The notes beneath the pieces were generated by a model. That model was not told the DNA's origin, did no database searches, and saw only the letters and a list, made by a program, of their open reading frames with translations. A stretch of DNA of 64,000 bases from Cepaea nemoralis (lineage: Eukaryota; Mollusca; Gastropoda; Stylommatophora; Helicidae): contig JACEFZ010017865.1 of the NCBI GenBank assembly GCA_014155875.1, forward strand, positions 16,001 to 80,000, in the 5' to 3' direction. Shown piece by piece: positions 29,538 to 39,598 of the stretch; position 1 is the stretch's first letter, and every line of letters starts with the position of its first letter. A program made the position numbers and the translations under genes.

Positions 29538-30387
29538 TTGAGTGCGATGCTCAAGAAATCACCTAACACCGCCCCAGGCCCAGACGGCATCCGATATGGT
29601 GACCTAATGGTGATATCAGATGATGACATGGAAGAACTGGCCAGAGAATTCAACACCAGTATCCAGAGGGGTCAGGTCAAAGAAGAATGGCTACACAGCT
29701 ACTTGTTGCCGCTGCCAAAACCGAACAAAGACCACTCCAAGATAAGCGGCTACAGAATCATTACGATGCAGAATACTGTTGGCAAGCTACTGGAGAAAAT
29801 TGTAGCACACACACAGACTTGCTTGGGACTTGGAACAGCTCGGCTGCTTCCCGCCCACACTTGGAGGATACAGACGCAACAAAGAGTCATGGCTGAATGC
29901 GGCGGTCTTTGCTCAAGATGTCTACGAAGGATTTCAGGTCAGAGAAGAGACATGTGCGGCCGCCATAGACTTAGAGGACGCATATAACAGAGTATCTTTC
30001 GAGCACTTGATGCAAACCCTCCTCAGACTGAAAGTGCACCCTCACCTTGTACGATGGATAGCTGCAGTTCTACTCCAAAGGAAGGTGGTCCTAAGATGCG
30101 GGAGTTGGTCTTATGAGCCGATAACGATATGTCCAGGATTGCCGCAGGGTTCACCACTGTCACCAGTACTATTCAACGTGTATACGGTGCCGATCACTGA
30201 ACAACAGTTGGATGGGAGGGGTAGGAATCTATCATTCGTTGACGACATCCTCGTGTATCGACAGGGTCGAGATAGACAGGCGGTTGCCAACTATATGCAG
30301 GGCGAACTAGATCGAATTTCCTCATGGTGTGCTGATGCCGACGCCCTTGTCAACCCTGCAAAGGCAACGGTTACATGGTCTCACTAA
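29538..30387 (+). pseudogene. LINE-A3 reverse transcriptase (broken)
   Basis: Two frames. 29538-29815 has MLKKSPNTAPGPDGIRYGDL, KEEWLHSYLLPLPKPNKDHS and SGYRIITMQNTVGKLLEKIV. After a small deletion/frameshift near 29815 the frame moves to 29830-30387 with CFPPTLGGYRRNKESWLNAA, AAIDLEDAYNRVSFEHLMQT, GLPQGSPLSPVLFNVYT and LSFVDDILVYRQ. The catalytic box reads FVDD, not the usual Y/F-A-D-D, although both aspartates remain. A second frameshift at about 30380 (VTWSH) ends the frame. Confidence 0.85.
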
Positions 30388-30683
30388 ACAACCATATTGT
30401 GAAAACAGACCTGCCGGCAGTAAGAATGGATGGGAGCATTCTGAGTAGAACCCAGTCAATGACATATCTTGGCGTGAGGCTTGATCGTAGCCTGTCCTTC
30501 AGAGATCATGCCGATTATGTCATAACGAAGGCTCGAAAAGGTTTGGCAGCAATGAGAGTCATGGCGACTGCCAATATCGAGCAAAGACTGCTATTACTTC
30601 TGTTCCAAGGACTTGTGCTTTCACGCATCGAGTATGCCCTGGCCATCCTCACTGTCAGCCCTACACAGATTGGAAGACTTTAA
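30375..30683 (+). pseudogene. LINE-A3 RT thumb region
   Basis: 102 codons: VSLNNHIVKTDLPAVRMDGS, MTYLGVRLDRSLSFRDHADY, ITKARKGLAAMRVMATANIE and LVLSRIEYALAILTVSPTQI. It is terminated by a TAA at 30681 where A1 has a sense codon (IERMERIQNEAMRI). The same frame re-opens immediately in 30702-31766. Confidence 0.82.
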
Positions 30684-30701
30684 AAGGTACAAAACGAAGC
30701 C

Positions 30702-31766
30702 ATGCGCATCATTTTGGGCTGCACGAGAGACACCAGCTATGTAGCAATGAGATACCTCCTTGACTTCCCGACAATGGAACACAGGATCAAGATCTGGAGA
30801 GCTCGTGCATACTTAAAAATAAGTGCAGATGAGCAGCACCCTCTGCATGACGCTGTATTCAGAGAAAAGGGTGACAGGCTAAAGAGGGGCAAATCATGGA
30901 TGGGTCGGGCGGAAGATGTCGTCGGACAGGTCTGCAGTCTTACCAGTATCAACCCCGGCAAGGAATGGGTGCCGGTGCCTCCAGCTTTTAAGTGTACCTT
31001 CTCCTGCATTATCACACTCGACAGACGGTGCAGAGAGCAGAACCCTGCCGCTGTCAATGCAGAGGTTAACGCGCTCATCTATGATCACTCAGATAGCCCC
31101 GAAGTGCTCATCTATACAGATGGATCTGTTGTAAAGCAGCAGAGAAGTGCGTGGGCATTTACAGCCCGTTCAGCGGGCCGAACCGTTCAAGAATCCAGTG
31201 GTGCCCACTCTATGACCACGAGCAGCATGACGATGGAGGTGATGGCAGTTACACAGGCTTTCATATGGCTGGAATCACAGCATTATACCAACGTGTGTGT
31301 ACTAAGTGATTCAATGAGCATGATTCAGAAGGTCGAAGCTGGATCTGTACGTAGACAGTGGACTGGGTCGCTGCGGAAGTCTGTTGTCCGCAAAGTCACC
31401 TTCATCTTCGTCCCGGGACATGCGGGAGTCGAGGGAAATGAACGAGCTGATAAATTGGCTGGCTCTGCACCCCCTGTAGATGGCCAGCCCATGGATCGTG
31501 CGGATGTTATTAACGCCCTTAAAGATATGGCGAGAACAGAGGATTTTGACGCCAGTGATTCCACATCGCTTTCCAGGATGAAAGACCTGGGAGTAAGAAT
31601 CGGCACAGCCAGACGCGAGAGGTACATCGGGAAAACAAAGCGCCTCGTCAACCAACACAGAACTGGCACTATTAGCCACCGGACGCTGATGCATATGCTG
31701 GGGGGAGGATCTGAGCACCTATGGACATGTCCGGAGTGCAACGAAGATACCCCAACTGATAACTAA
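30702..31766 (+). CDS. LINE-A3 C-terminal region with RNase H
   Basis: 354 codons to the natural stop. It starts MRIILGCTRDTSYVAMRYLL. RNase H spans about residues 140-270: VLIYTDGSVVKQQRSAWAFT, MTMEVMAVTQAFIWLESQ, CVLSDSMSMIQKVEAGSV and FIFVPGHAGVEGNERADKLA, giving the expected acidic active-site residues and the conserved histidine. The C-terminus YIGKTKRLVNQHRTGTISHR and HLWTCPECNED ends in a C..C pair that may be a zinc knuckle remnant. This part is intact, but as the tail of a 5'-truncated element it has no promoter and no expected function. Confidence 0.87.
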   Translation: MRIILGCTRDTSYVAMRYLLDFPTMEHRIKIWRARAYLKISADEQHPLHDAVFREKGDRLKRGKSWMGRAEDVVGQVCSLTSINPGKEWVPVPPAFKCTFSCIITLDRRCREQNPAAVNAEVNALIYDHSDSPEVLIYTDGSVVKQQRSAWAFTARSAGRTVQESSGAHSMTTSSMTMEVMAVTQAFIWLESQHYTNVCVLSDSMSMIQKVEAGSVRRQWTGSLRKSVVRKVTFIFVPGHAGVEGNERADKLAGSAPPVDGQPMDRADVINALKDMARTEDFDASDSTSLSRMKDLGVRIGTARRERYIGKTKRLVNQHRTGTISHRTLMHMLGGGSEHLWTCPECNEDTPTDN

Positions 31767-31991
31767 CTAACTAATCTATATCATCTGCATAACCAAGCAG
31801 TCTGGATGTTCCTCCAATATCACATTCCTCCTTTACCTTCCGTACAACTTTCTCTTGAGCCAGATTGAAAAGGAGCGGCGATAGTGCATCACCCTGTTTC
31901 AAGCCAGATGTTATTTGGAAGGGGTCTGATTTTCTGCCTTTTTATGTTACTATATTATAAGTATCTTCCATGCATAGTCTGGTCATATTGA

Positions 31992-32689
31992 TTAACTTCC
32001 TTGGTATTCCAAATTCCTGCATAGCATTCCATAGACTATGCCTATGGTCACTATCATAAGCCTTTTAAAATCCACAAAAATGTTATGGAGATCTCTTTTA
32101 TATTCCCAATTTTTCTCGGCTATTTGTCGTAAGATAAATATCCGATCTATTGTTGATCTGTTTTGTCTAAAACCCGCCTGGTAGTCACCTAATATGTCTT
32201 CTGAATATAGTTTTAGTCTATTTAGTAATACCGCGGATATTATCTTATAGCTTGTGGACAGTAGTGATATCCGTCTATAATTTTCACATTGAAACTTGTC
32301 TCCTTTCTTAAAGATAGGTATCAATAATGACTCTTTCCAGTCAGGGGGTAGTTCTTCTGTCCTCCAGTTTTTATTATTAGTTCGTATAGCTTTAGATATA
32401 ATGCATGGCCACCTGCCTTTATAAATTCAGCAGCAATTCCATCAGCACCAGTTGTCTTATTGTTTTTAAGTCGTGTTATTACATATAGGACTTCTTTAAC
32501 AACAGGTTCTTCAATTTGTGGTTCACACTTTAGAACCTCTTCCTGTGGGAAAGTGTTACTTGGAGCTTCAAAATTTAGTAATTCACCAAAGTATTCTTTC
32601 CATGTGTTACACATTTCCTCATTGGTATTTATTATATTCCCATTTTTGTCTTTTAAACTATATGCGTTGTGTTGGTGCCCTCGTTTCAT
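31992..32689 (-). pseudogene. LINE-C2 reverse transcriptase palm/fingers
   Basis: Two minus-strand frames. 32689-32321 has YSLKDKNGNIINTNEEMCNT, WKEYFGELLNF and LKNNKTTGADGIAAEFIKAG. 32324-31992 has MIPIFKKGDKFQCENYRRIS, SVLLNRLKLYSEDILGDYQA, GFRQNRSTIDRIFILRQIAE and IFVDFKRL, the last being the F.DF..A-type catalytic segment with lesions. Further left (about 31770-31990) the minus strand still carries SGLKQGDALSPLLFNLAQEK-like text and LGYADDID at the A3 joint. RTE-like RT, inactive. Confidence 0.83.
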
Positions 32690-32730
32690 TGACTTCAGTT
32701 CTTTAAAAAAAACTTTCTGGATTCGTTTTT

Positions 32731-33360
32731 CTAGTGATTGGTTTCCATACCTTTGATTATATTGCTCATATATTCTCGCTTCTGCTGCCGAACTATTTTT
32801 GTAGTCTCTTTACATTCATTTCTATATTGCTCTTCCTTTTGGATGTTGTTGATGTCATTTAGCCATAGCTGTCTGGCATTCTTTTTCCTAATGACTGCTT
32901 CTTCACATTTTTGATTGAACCATCTGTTCTTTCTATGCGTGGTTAACACACCGAGACATTCTTCTGCGGTAGTTTGAATTGTATTCTTGATGTTCAACCA
33001 AGTTTGGTCAACGCTTTCCTCCAACGGGTTTTGTAGAATTTCAAGTTTACATTTTATTTCATCTGCAAATTTCTCTTTGACTGTAATTTCTTGTAGTTTT
33101 TCTCTGTTATATGTTGGGTGTAACCTTTGTAGTTTAGCATAGAAAGCTCTCTTAAGTTTTATTTTAAATTTTGCCCCAACGAGGAAGTGGTCGCTGTGGC
33201 ACTCAGCTCCTCTATAGCTTCTAACTTGTTGTATGTTTGATGCATTTTTGTTGTTAATTAAAATGTGATCTATTTGATTATAGGTTCTCTTGTCACATGA
33301 TTTCCAAGTTTGTTTATGTATATCCTTTCTTTGCAGTCTGGTACTGCTGATCTGCAGCCC
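32731..33360 (-). pseudogene. LINE-C2 linker between endonuclease and RT
   Basis: Minus-strand frame 33024-32731 has SVDQTWLNIKNTIQTTAEEC, RKNRWFNQKCEEAVIRKKNA and QLWLNDINNIQKEEQYRNEC. To the right (33030-33360) the minus strand carries FKIKLKRAFYAKLQRLHPTY-like and RSYRGAECHSDHFLVGAKFK-like text; the latter has the SDHxLV endonuclease histidine. This is the usual region between endonuclease and RT in RTE-like proteins. Confidence 0.75.
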
Positions 33361-33387
33361 TTTGTCTTCTGCTAGGTTGATGACTCT

Positions 33388-33899
33388 TCATCCATTATCA
33401 TTTGAAGTTGTATGTAGGCTTTCCATCCCGGGAACTTTTTTATGAGTTTGCCCTCTACCTATTTTTGCGTTGAAGTCTCCCAGCACAATCAGGATGTCCT
33501 GTTTGGGGGTTTCTTCTATGACATCTTCCAGATCATTATAAAAGTCTTCTTTAATATCATCTTCTTTCTCTTCAGTAGGTGCATGTACATTAATCATCGT
33601 TATATTTTTCCATTTACCTTTTATTCGTAATTTACTAATCCTGTCATTAACAGCTTTAAAGTTTAGAACGTTCCCCCAAAACTCTTTTTGATGACAAATC
33701 CTGTTCCTAATTCATGTTTATTTTGGGTGTTTCCTCCATATATTATAATCATTCCATTTTGCTCTAATGTACCCTCTCCTGGCCACTTTATTTCTTGAAT
33801 TGTTGTTATATCCATTTGATATTCAACCAGCTCCCGGGTTAGTTCTTCGGCCGCTCCAGCTCGATATAGTGTCCGTACATTCCATGTTCCAAATCTCAA
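33388..33899 (-). pseudogene. LINE-C2 AP-like endonuclease
   Basis: Two frames of one domain. 33899-33663 has RFGTWNVRTLYRAGAAEELT, MDITTIQEIKWPGEGTLEQN and MIIIYGGNTQNKHELGTGF. 33597-33388 has INVHAPTEEKEDDIKEDFYN and DILIVLGDFNAKIGRGQTHK. The N, E, D and N catalytic motifs (TWNVR, QEIKW, GDFNAK) are present; the frame is lost between about 33600 and 33665. The sequence 33900-34140 is the 5' untranslated part (cggcttgggaggccctgctg on the plus strand). Confidence 0.85.
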
Positions 33900-34319
33900 A
33901 AGTCCTTTAACGTTCCAAGGTCGTTGTCCAAATAAGTCAGTCCGAATTCGAGGCTCATGTATCTGTTTCGTAACAAAATAGTTTTTTTTACCAAGGTGGG
34001 GATGTTAACCCCACGCTTCAACCCCCAACCTGGAGGACCAGGGTGTTTCTCTTTGTCTGTTCTCTACCCTTTGACCTGTCCGGCTTGGGAGGCCCTGCTG
34101 GTAGCTACGCTACCGCCGGCATAGCGTATTTCACTTACCTCTTTTTTAAAATTTCTTTCAGCAACTCTCTTTTCATTCCCAATTTTAAAGAACTTCTGAT
34201 TGGCATACACGAAAATACTTAACAAAGTTTATCAACAGAGCATACGACCACACCTGGAATACGGGTCAACTGCGTGGTGGTTTTCAGCATAAAAAACCAC
34301 ACTACAAGAGCTGGACAAG

Positions 34320-35220
34320 GTGCAAAATCAAGCTCTTAGAGTCATCACAGGAGGGATGAGTTCAACCCCTATAGTAGCAATGGAGAAAATGGGGAGGACG
34401 CAAGCACTGAGAGAACGCAGAGATACAAAAGCACTAAAACAAGTAGAAAAATTCCTCAGCTTGCCAGGCCACCCTATGAAGAACAGATTTGACAACTTAG
34501 CTATGGGACGGTTGAAAAGATGTAGATTTATCCACCAGGCCAAACGACTCTGCAGAGAAACCACCGATCATCCCACAGTTGATATCCCCCTGACAACTAT
34601 TCCAGAGCGAACCTCATGGAAATATGAACATAGACTATCGCTACAAATCCAGACAAAAGTGAGAGGAATAGTTGACAAGGAAGAACAGAACAGTGTACAG
34701 CGCAGAACAGCCACTCTCAGATTCCTTGATGACGAATACCCACAGGATCTCTGGTTCCGAGTCTACACTGATGGGTCAGTACAAAATGCTGTTCGAAATG
34801 GAGGAGCGGGAGTGTACATAGAATACCCAAATAATACTAGGGACACGGCCAGAGTTCCAACAGGAATGTACTGCCATAACCATGATGCTGAAATTGAGGC
34901 AATCAAGATAGCAACAGAGAAAATACAAAATATCAGCCATGGTACACAACCTTTGGTGATATTGACAGATGCAAAATCAGTAATAGAGGTGCTCCTGTCT
35001 GGGGAAATTGCCAGTTCTAAGGACACTACTCTCTGAACTTAGCAGTCAGCATAAGGTCACCATACAATGGATACCATCCCACAATGGAGTACCCGGAAAC
35101 GACAGAGCTGATCGATTGGCTAAGGAAGGAGCAAAAGAAAAACAACCTGATGTGCCCATTACATTCTGTAACATGCCTGGGTTCATTAACATTGGGCGTG
35201 ATGGACCTAGGCGAAAGTGA
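34320..35220 (+). pseudogene. LINE-D RT end and RNase H domain
   Basis: Frame 34320-35036 (238 codons) has QNQALRVITGGMSSTPIVAM, LWFRVYTDGSVQNAVRNGGA, DAEIEAIKIATEKIQ and VILTDAKSVIEVL, the first three acidic positions of RNase H. A frameshift at about 35000 moves it to 35008-35220, with KVTIQWIPSHNGVPGNDRAD and RLAKEGAKEKQPD giving the final H and D. The domain is complete in sequence but split over two frames. The continuation is cut at 35220 by an insertion. Confidence 0.83.
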
Positions 35221-35222
35221 TA

Positions 35223-35645
35223 CTATATAAACAAGCTAGAAATAATAGACGGAGGTAAAATGAGGCTGGGTGTTAGGTCCCCGGAAAGGGCAAATAATAA
35301 GATAGACGGGGAAGGTTGGAGGCAGTGAGTTTAAGGGGGGGGGGGGGGGGGGGTGGGGGAGTCGACGAGGCGTCAACCAGCTAGTTTGGTTGTGAGGCAG
35401 ACAGCTTGGACTGGGAATTAATGTTGTGTGGAGTCAGGGGACTGGAGGGTTAGTTGAAGGTAAACCCAGAGAGGGTCAGATAGTGAGTTGAGGCCTAGAC
35501 CCAGAGTGGGTTAGATGGAGTGAGTTCGGGCCGGGAAGAGTGGCTGGTTAACTGTCGTGGTGGATGCGATTAAGATGGCCTGGAGAAGGCAGTGTTATTT
35601 GAGTGTTAGGTTGTGATGAGGATATATTCTAGAATTACTGTTAAT

Positions 35646-35742
<97 letters not shown>

Positions 35743-35889
35743 TATATATATGTTGCCTGTTTCCGTGTTCATTCATCATTAAATGGATATTCTGTGCGAA
35801 AACGCAATCTTGTTCAGTGACTAATAGATGTTTACTACAGTACTGACTTGTGTTGTGGGACATGGGGCTAACTTAGCTTACACTCTGCA
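35223..35889 (+). mobile_element. Unclassified repeat inserted in LINE-D
   Basis: A 667-bp insertion with possible TSD gtgata (35217-35222 and 35890-35895). It starts ctatataaacaagc and ends cactctgca. It contains a poly-G run (about 35335-35353), a (TA)n tract (35647-35750) and blocks shared with the minus-strand insert at 1812-2365. No coding frame. A solo LTR is possible (TATA-like start, attaaa at about 35780), but clear TG...CA ends are lacking. Confidence 0.5.
35647..35750. repeat. (TA)n microsatellite
   Basis: About 50 TA units with two phase slips (tata-tat-ata). Confidence 0.95.
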
Positions 35890-35969
35890 GTGATATAGAA
35901 GGATCTAGACAACGACCAATCTCATTCTGTTGCAAAAGAGATTGTGACACATACCACCAAAAGAAAAGA

Positions 35970-36215
35970 ATGATCAAATCAGTCAGAAGGCCACCGAACC
36001 CTACTCAAGACGACTACCACGTTATGGACAGACCAGAACAAGTCATTATTCTGCGCCTCAGAACAGGACACAATAGATTACGCAACCACATGTATACACA
36101 ATTCAAAATTGGTGACTCAGCCATGTGCACATGTGGTTTGGCGTCGCAGACAGCAGAGCACATACTCCAGAACTGCCCAAACTACAACATATCCAGGCCA
36201 ACCTTCTGGCCTTGA
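35970..36215 (+). pseudogene. LINE-D C-terminal Cys/His region
   Basis: 81 codons after the inserted repeat: QVIILRLRTGHNRLRNHMYT, FKIGDSAMCTCGLASQTAEH and ILQNCPNYN. The pattern R.RTGH...H.y...g.....C.CG...T..H.l..C is the post-RNase H domain found in many RNase H-bearing LINE proteins. It restores LINE-D identity on the right of the insertion. Confidence 0.8.
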
Positions 36216-36329
36216 GAGACAACAGTGGAAGATAAACTCTATGGACCGCTGAGTGAACTAAAAAAGACTGTTAGATTCATACAAGAGACAACATTGCAGT
36301 TATAGACATATTTCAGGCGAACGAAAGGA

Positions 36330-36448
36330 GAAGAAGAAGAAGAAGAAGAAGAAGAAGAAGAAGAAGAAGAAGAAGAAGAAGAAGAAGAAGAAGAAGAAGA
36401 AGAAGAAGAAGAAGAAGAAGAAGAAGAAGAAGAAGAAGGAGAAGAAGA
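36330..36448. repeat. (GAA)n tail of LINE-D
   Basis: About 38 GAA units with one GGA, beginning after caggcgaacgaaagga. Poly-Ser or poly-Phe frames are artefacts. Confidence 0.93.
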
Positions 36449-36554
36449 ATACACGATTGGAAAATAAAGATGTGCTTCGAGTCAATTCATGTTGCAATAA
36501 ACGTATTGTCTGCTGCTGCTTCTATCTACCATTGGAGTATAGGAGCTCACACTC

Positions 36555-37003
36555 ATATCCACACACACACACACACACCCACACACACACACACACAAAC
36601 ACACACACATAACACATACCAATACAAAACACAACGTCACACATACATCCACACACACACACACACAGACACACATTACATACAAATAGAAATGTATGAA
36701 TACATACACAGACAGACAGATACACACATACACTCATCCACCTACTAATCCACACACATATACACATATATATTCATACAAACATACATACATACATACA
36801 CACACATACGCTCGTACGTACGTATGTACATACATACTTACGTACGTAGGTACCTGCGTGCGTAAGTGCGTAAGTGCGTGCGTAAGTTCGTGCGTACGTA
36901 AGTGTGTACGTGCGTAAGTGAGTGCGTCCATATATAAGGACGCACGCACGCATGCACGCAATTGTAGACAGACACACAGAGACAGACATACAGAGAGACA
37001 GAG

Positions 37004-37050
<47 letters not shown>
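36555..37050. repeat. Compound (CA)n, (TACG)n and (CAGA)n field
   Basis: CA-rich to about 36760, then tacatacatac and gtacgtacgt types to about 36960, then (CAGA)n to 37050. The region 37051-37675 contains only a ~45-bp duplicated phrase (agcatagaatgttat...gtattgtaacaatg) at about 37553-37640 and no gene. Confidence 0.92.
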
Positions 37051-37675
37051 TGTATGTACTACCAACACATCCAGTCAAGCCCTGTCGACCACCCATTACT
37101 TCCTGTAATGTTTTCCTTAACCATCTGATTCTCACAAACATCCTACAGCAACTCCATGAACACATCTCCGGACGCCTCCAGAATTTTCACTGAAAACAAA
37201 TTATCACAATCCTGAACCCTGTTCGCTTTGTTGAATATACACTGACCTTTGACCAGCCCCAAAGTTGATCTCGCCAATATAGACACGGAATAATCACAAG
37301 CCAGCAAATACATGATAAAATAACAGAGGAAACACTACCCTGGCAAGCACAAGTCAACAATACATGCACACCGGCTCTCCAAACTAAATGCCACTGTTGC
37401 CATACCACTAAAATCAATGCCAATCATAAACCAGCCAATCAACAGCCAGGATTCTGTGTTGTCAGTAATCTTTCATCATTAATGGACGTTCATTGATTTG
37501 TTTGCAATTAAGAAAACTGTGCAGAAAATGTCAGATCTTTGAAATGTTAGTTTTAGCATAGAATGTTATCTCAGATATATTTAATGTATTGTAACAATGC
37601 ATAGAATGTTATTTTATGTATATTTAATGTATTGTAACAATGTTACTGTTTCCTCTGGGTTTGTTATATGTATAT

Positions 37676-37985
37676 ATCATCAAGTGCCCTGCCAGCTGGC
37701 GTAGGCGTCCATGACTCTCCACAGATCGCAGTCTTTGGTTTTCTGGATCAACTCTTTTGATGATATTCCTCCGTGCCACCGTCTCAATCCACCCAGCATC
37801 ATTTCTCTTGGTCTGCCTCTGCCTCTCTTCCCCTCAATCTTTCCAGTTGTCATGGTGTTCTCCAATGCCTCTCTTCTCATCAGATGACCAAAGAAGGCTG
37901 TGTGTCTCCTTATTGTTGTACATAATGTTCTAGTTTCATTAGCTTGCTTCTTTCATACAGTCGATGTAACTTACTCTGGCACTAC
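37676..37985 (-). pseudogene. LINE-E type 3' end
   Basis: The minus strand encodes RREALENTMTTGKIEGKRGR, GRPREMMLGGLRRWHGGISS and ELIQKTKDCDLWRVMDAYAS. This matches the LINE-E C-terminus (MMLDGLRRWHGGISS at 11336). Upstream (minus) a decayed TLCTTIRRHTAFFGHLM-like stretch extends it to about 37985. No palm and no TSD visible. Confidence 0.75.
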
Positions 37986-38086
37986 TACTAGTTGTCTTGA
38001 TGTACATTTTGTTGCAATGTTGCTTTCGCATGGAACGTTTAAATATTATTTAAATGTTTCGTATTAACACCGGAATGTTTACAACA

Positions 38087-38089
<3 letters not shown>

Positions 38090-38182
<93 letters not shown>

Positions 38183-38183
38183 G
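38090..38183. repeat. (CT)n microsatellite
   Basis: About 40 CT units, then an interrupted end. Confidence 0.96.
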
Positions 38184-38273
38184 CTGTTAAAATATTACTT
38201 TCGCAACTAGAATGTTTATTTGAAGGTCTATCATCATCTACTTCTTTATTTATTTTTTTTTCTTCCGCGCTTA

Positions 38274-38635
38274 TTCCCCGTTAGGCATAGCCCTTCAACA
38301 GACCCACCCCAGCCGTTCTTTCGTCTGCAGCTGCCTCCATGTCCTCCTAATAGTGATAATTTGTCTATAATTCTCTTCTCCGTATGTCTTCATGTGACTT
38401 GCTCATAGTTGGTTGGAGTTTCTGACTGTACGTTTCTCCGTCATGGAGAAGGCATTCCCCGTTAGGCATAGCCCTTCAACAGACCCACCCCAGCCGTTCT
38501 TTCGTCTGCAGCTGCCTCCATGTCCTCCCAATAGTGATAATTTGTCTATAATTCTCTTCTCCGTATGTCTTCATGTGACTTGCTCATAGTTGGTTGGAGT
38601 TTCTGACTGTACGTTTCTCCGTCATGGAGAAGCCT
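38274..38635. repeat. 181-bp tandem duplication, nearly identical
   Basis: ttccccgttaggcatagccc ... ctccgtcatggagaag occurs at 38274-38454 and 38455-38635. I count one substitution (cctcctaatag against cctcccaatag). No gene inside. Confidence 0.92.
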
Positions 38636-38884
38636 GTTCTAATCACAACCCTCCCTTAGTCATGCTTACGACATGAATGATTTTTTTGCGGTGTTACTAT
38701 TCTTTGCTTCCTTTAGAGGTCACGGTAACACACTTTTTTTCTGCTGCAACAGTACTACCTTAAAGATGAAATTGCTTATATCAGAGTTATATGCCACGCC
38801 CCGCGGGAAGGCTAAGGTCTGTGAAATCATTTAGTCTGGCCCCGCCATAACAACTTGACTTCTATAAACGATAACTAAGCAATG

Positions 38885-39235
38885 ATGAATTTCTCAATTT
38901 GAGGAGGAGTACATTGAAATATCCATCTATGTTCGGAACAACTTACTGCTGCCAGCAGCTCTTTTCAAAACTGACCATAGTAAAGCGCCGACAGCGCTCC
39001 AGACTGACAGATGCAAACCTGGAAATGCAATTGCGAGTAACAACATCAACAAAACTAGCTAACATCACACACCTCATCAAAGAGAAGCAGTTCCAGCCAT
39101 CACATTAAGGGTGAGTTTATTCAATGTTGGACCAAATATACCAGGCTTATTTTAAAGTTGATAACTGTGTACGGCCCGGGAATGAAGATAAATATCTAAA
39201 TGGCCCTTGGCAGAAACAAAACTCAAAACCCGTTT
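38885..39235 (+). pseudogene. hAT transposase C-terminal (dimerisation) fragment and 3' flank
   Basis: A 69-codon frame (38899-39108) reads STLKYPSMFGTTYCCQQLFS, KLTIVKRRQRSRLTDANLEM and QLRVTTSTKLANI. This is the hAT-C dimerisation region shared by Charlie/ZBED-like hAT transposases (typically ...FGSTY.CEQ.FS....K...RSRL.D.HL...LR...). The following noncoding stretch has tgtgtacggcccgggaatga and atctaaatggcccttggcag, the 3' flank usual in these elements just before the TIR. The TIR itself is not visible. The catalytic and BED-finger parts are missing. Confidence 0.8.
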
Positions 39236-39283
39236 TAAATGTAGTTTTTATTTATTTATTTATTTGTTTTTCTTTTTGTTGGA

Positions 39284-39304
39284 AGAGGGGGGGGGGGGGG
39301 GGGG
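39284..39304. repeat. Poly-G run
   Basis: About 19 G, preceded by ggaagag. Adjacent to SINE S2. Confidence 0.9.
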
Positions 39305-39598
39305 CATTTACTGCCTTTGAACTCAAGGTTAGTTCACACACGTGGCACTACTTCCAATGCACGGGACTGATTCTTTCGTGTGCATTAGCGTTCCCTATTA
39401 CCAGTGTCCCTTGCTATCATGCGAACCCACTCTGACTTCAGAGGTATGTGTAATTTATGTCCCCCAAGTCAAGTGCGAGAAGTGAACATTTTAGTCCAAC
39501 TGCCCGATACAAGGGTTGGACCCGCTAACTTGGCATCAGCACACCGGATGTTAAATAACAAGCAGTCTTATCCATTCAGCCACGCTGATTTCCGTGAA
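39304..39598 (-). repeat. SINE S2, complete-looking copy
   Basis: On the minus strand: A box in gcgtggctgaatggataaga, then a longer spacer, B-box-like gcgggtccaaccct, and the body with atcagtcccgtgcattggaa and gttcaaaggcagtaaatg. The TGGCTGAATGG form of the A box and the long A-to-B distance point to a class II tRNA (Leu or Ser) origin. About 295 bp. Confidence 0.8.

Larger units (their letters stand above)
29535..31773 (+). mobile_element. LINE-A relative (A3), 5'-truncated, opposite orientation
   Basis: A 2.24 kb insertion with RT and RNase H, clearly related to A1 but diverged at the protein level (for example LPQGSPLSPVLFNVYTVPIT against ...NAYTVRIT), so it is a separate subfamily. The 3' tail is (CTAA)n at about 31760-31773. 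The 5' end starts within the RT fingers. It is flanked by an 8-bp TSD inside LINE-C2. Confidence 0.85.
24837..34140 (-). mobile_element. LINE-C copy C2, twice interrupted by LINE-A elements
   Basis: One RTE-like LINE reading right to left: 5' part and most of its protein at 34140-31774, the middle at 29534-28990, and the 3' end at 25120-24837 with a (GAA)n tail. The joints fall at the TSDs of the inserted elements A3 and A1. Rejoined pieces add to about 3.2 kb, a normal RTE length. The 3' portion matches C1 (2618-3348) and C3 (58036-58128). Confidence 0.85.
34195..36448 (+). mobile_element. LINE-D with RNase H, 5'-truncated and interrupted
   Basis: Non-LTR element of a different family from LINE-A. 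The text runs from the RT thumb (SIRPHLEYGSTAWWFSA-like, about 34205-34300) through RNase H to a post-RNase H cysteine/histidine region, then a (GAA)n tail at 36330-36448. It is interrupted at 35223-35889 by an unclassified repeat. No outer TSD was found. Confidence 0.82.
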
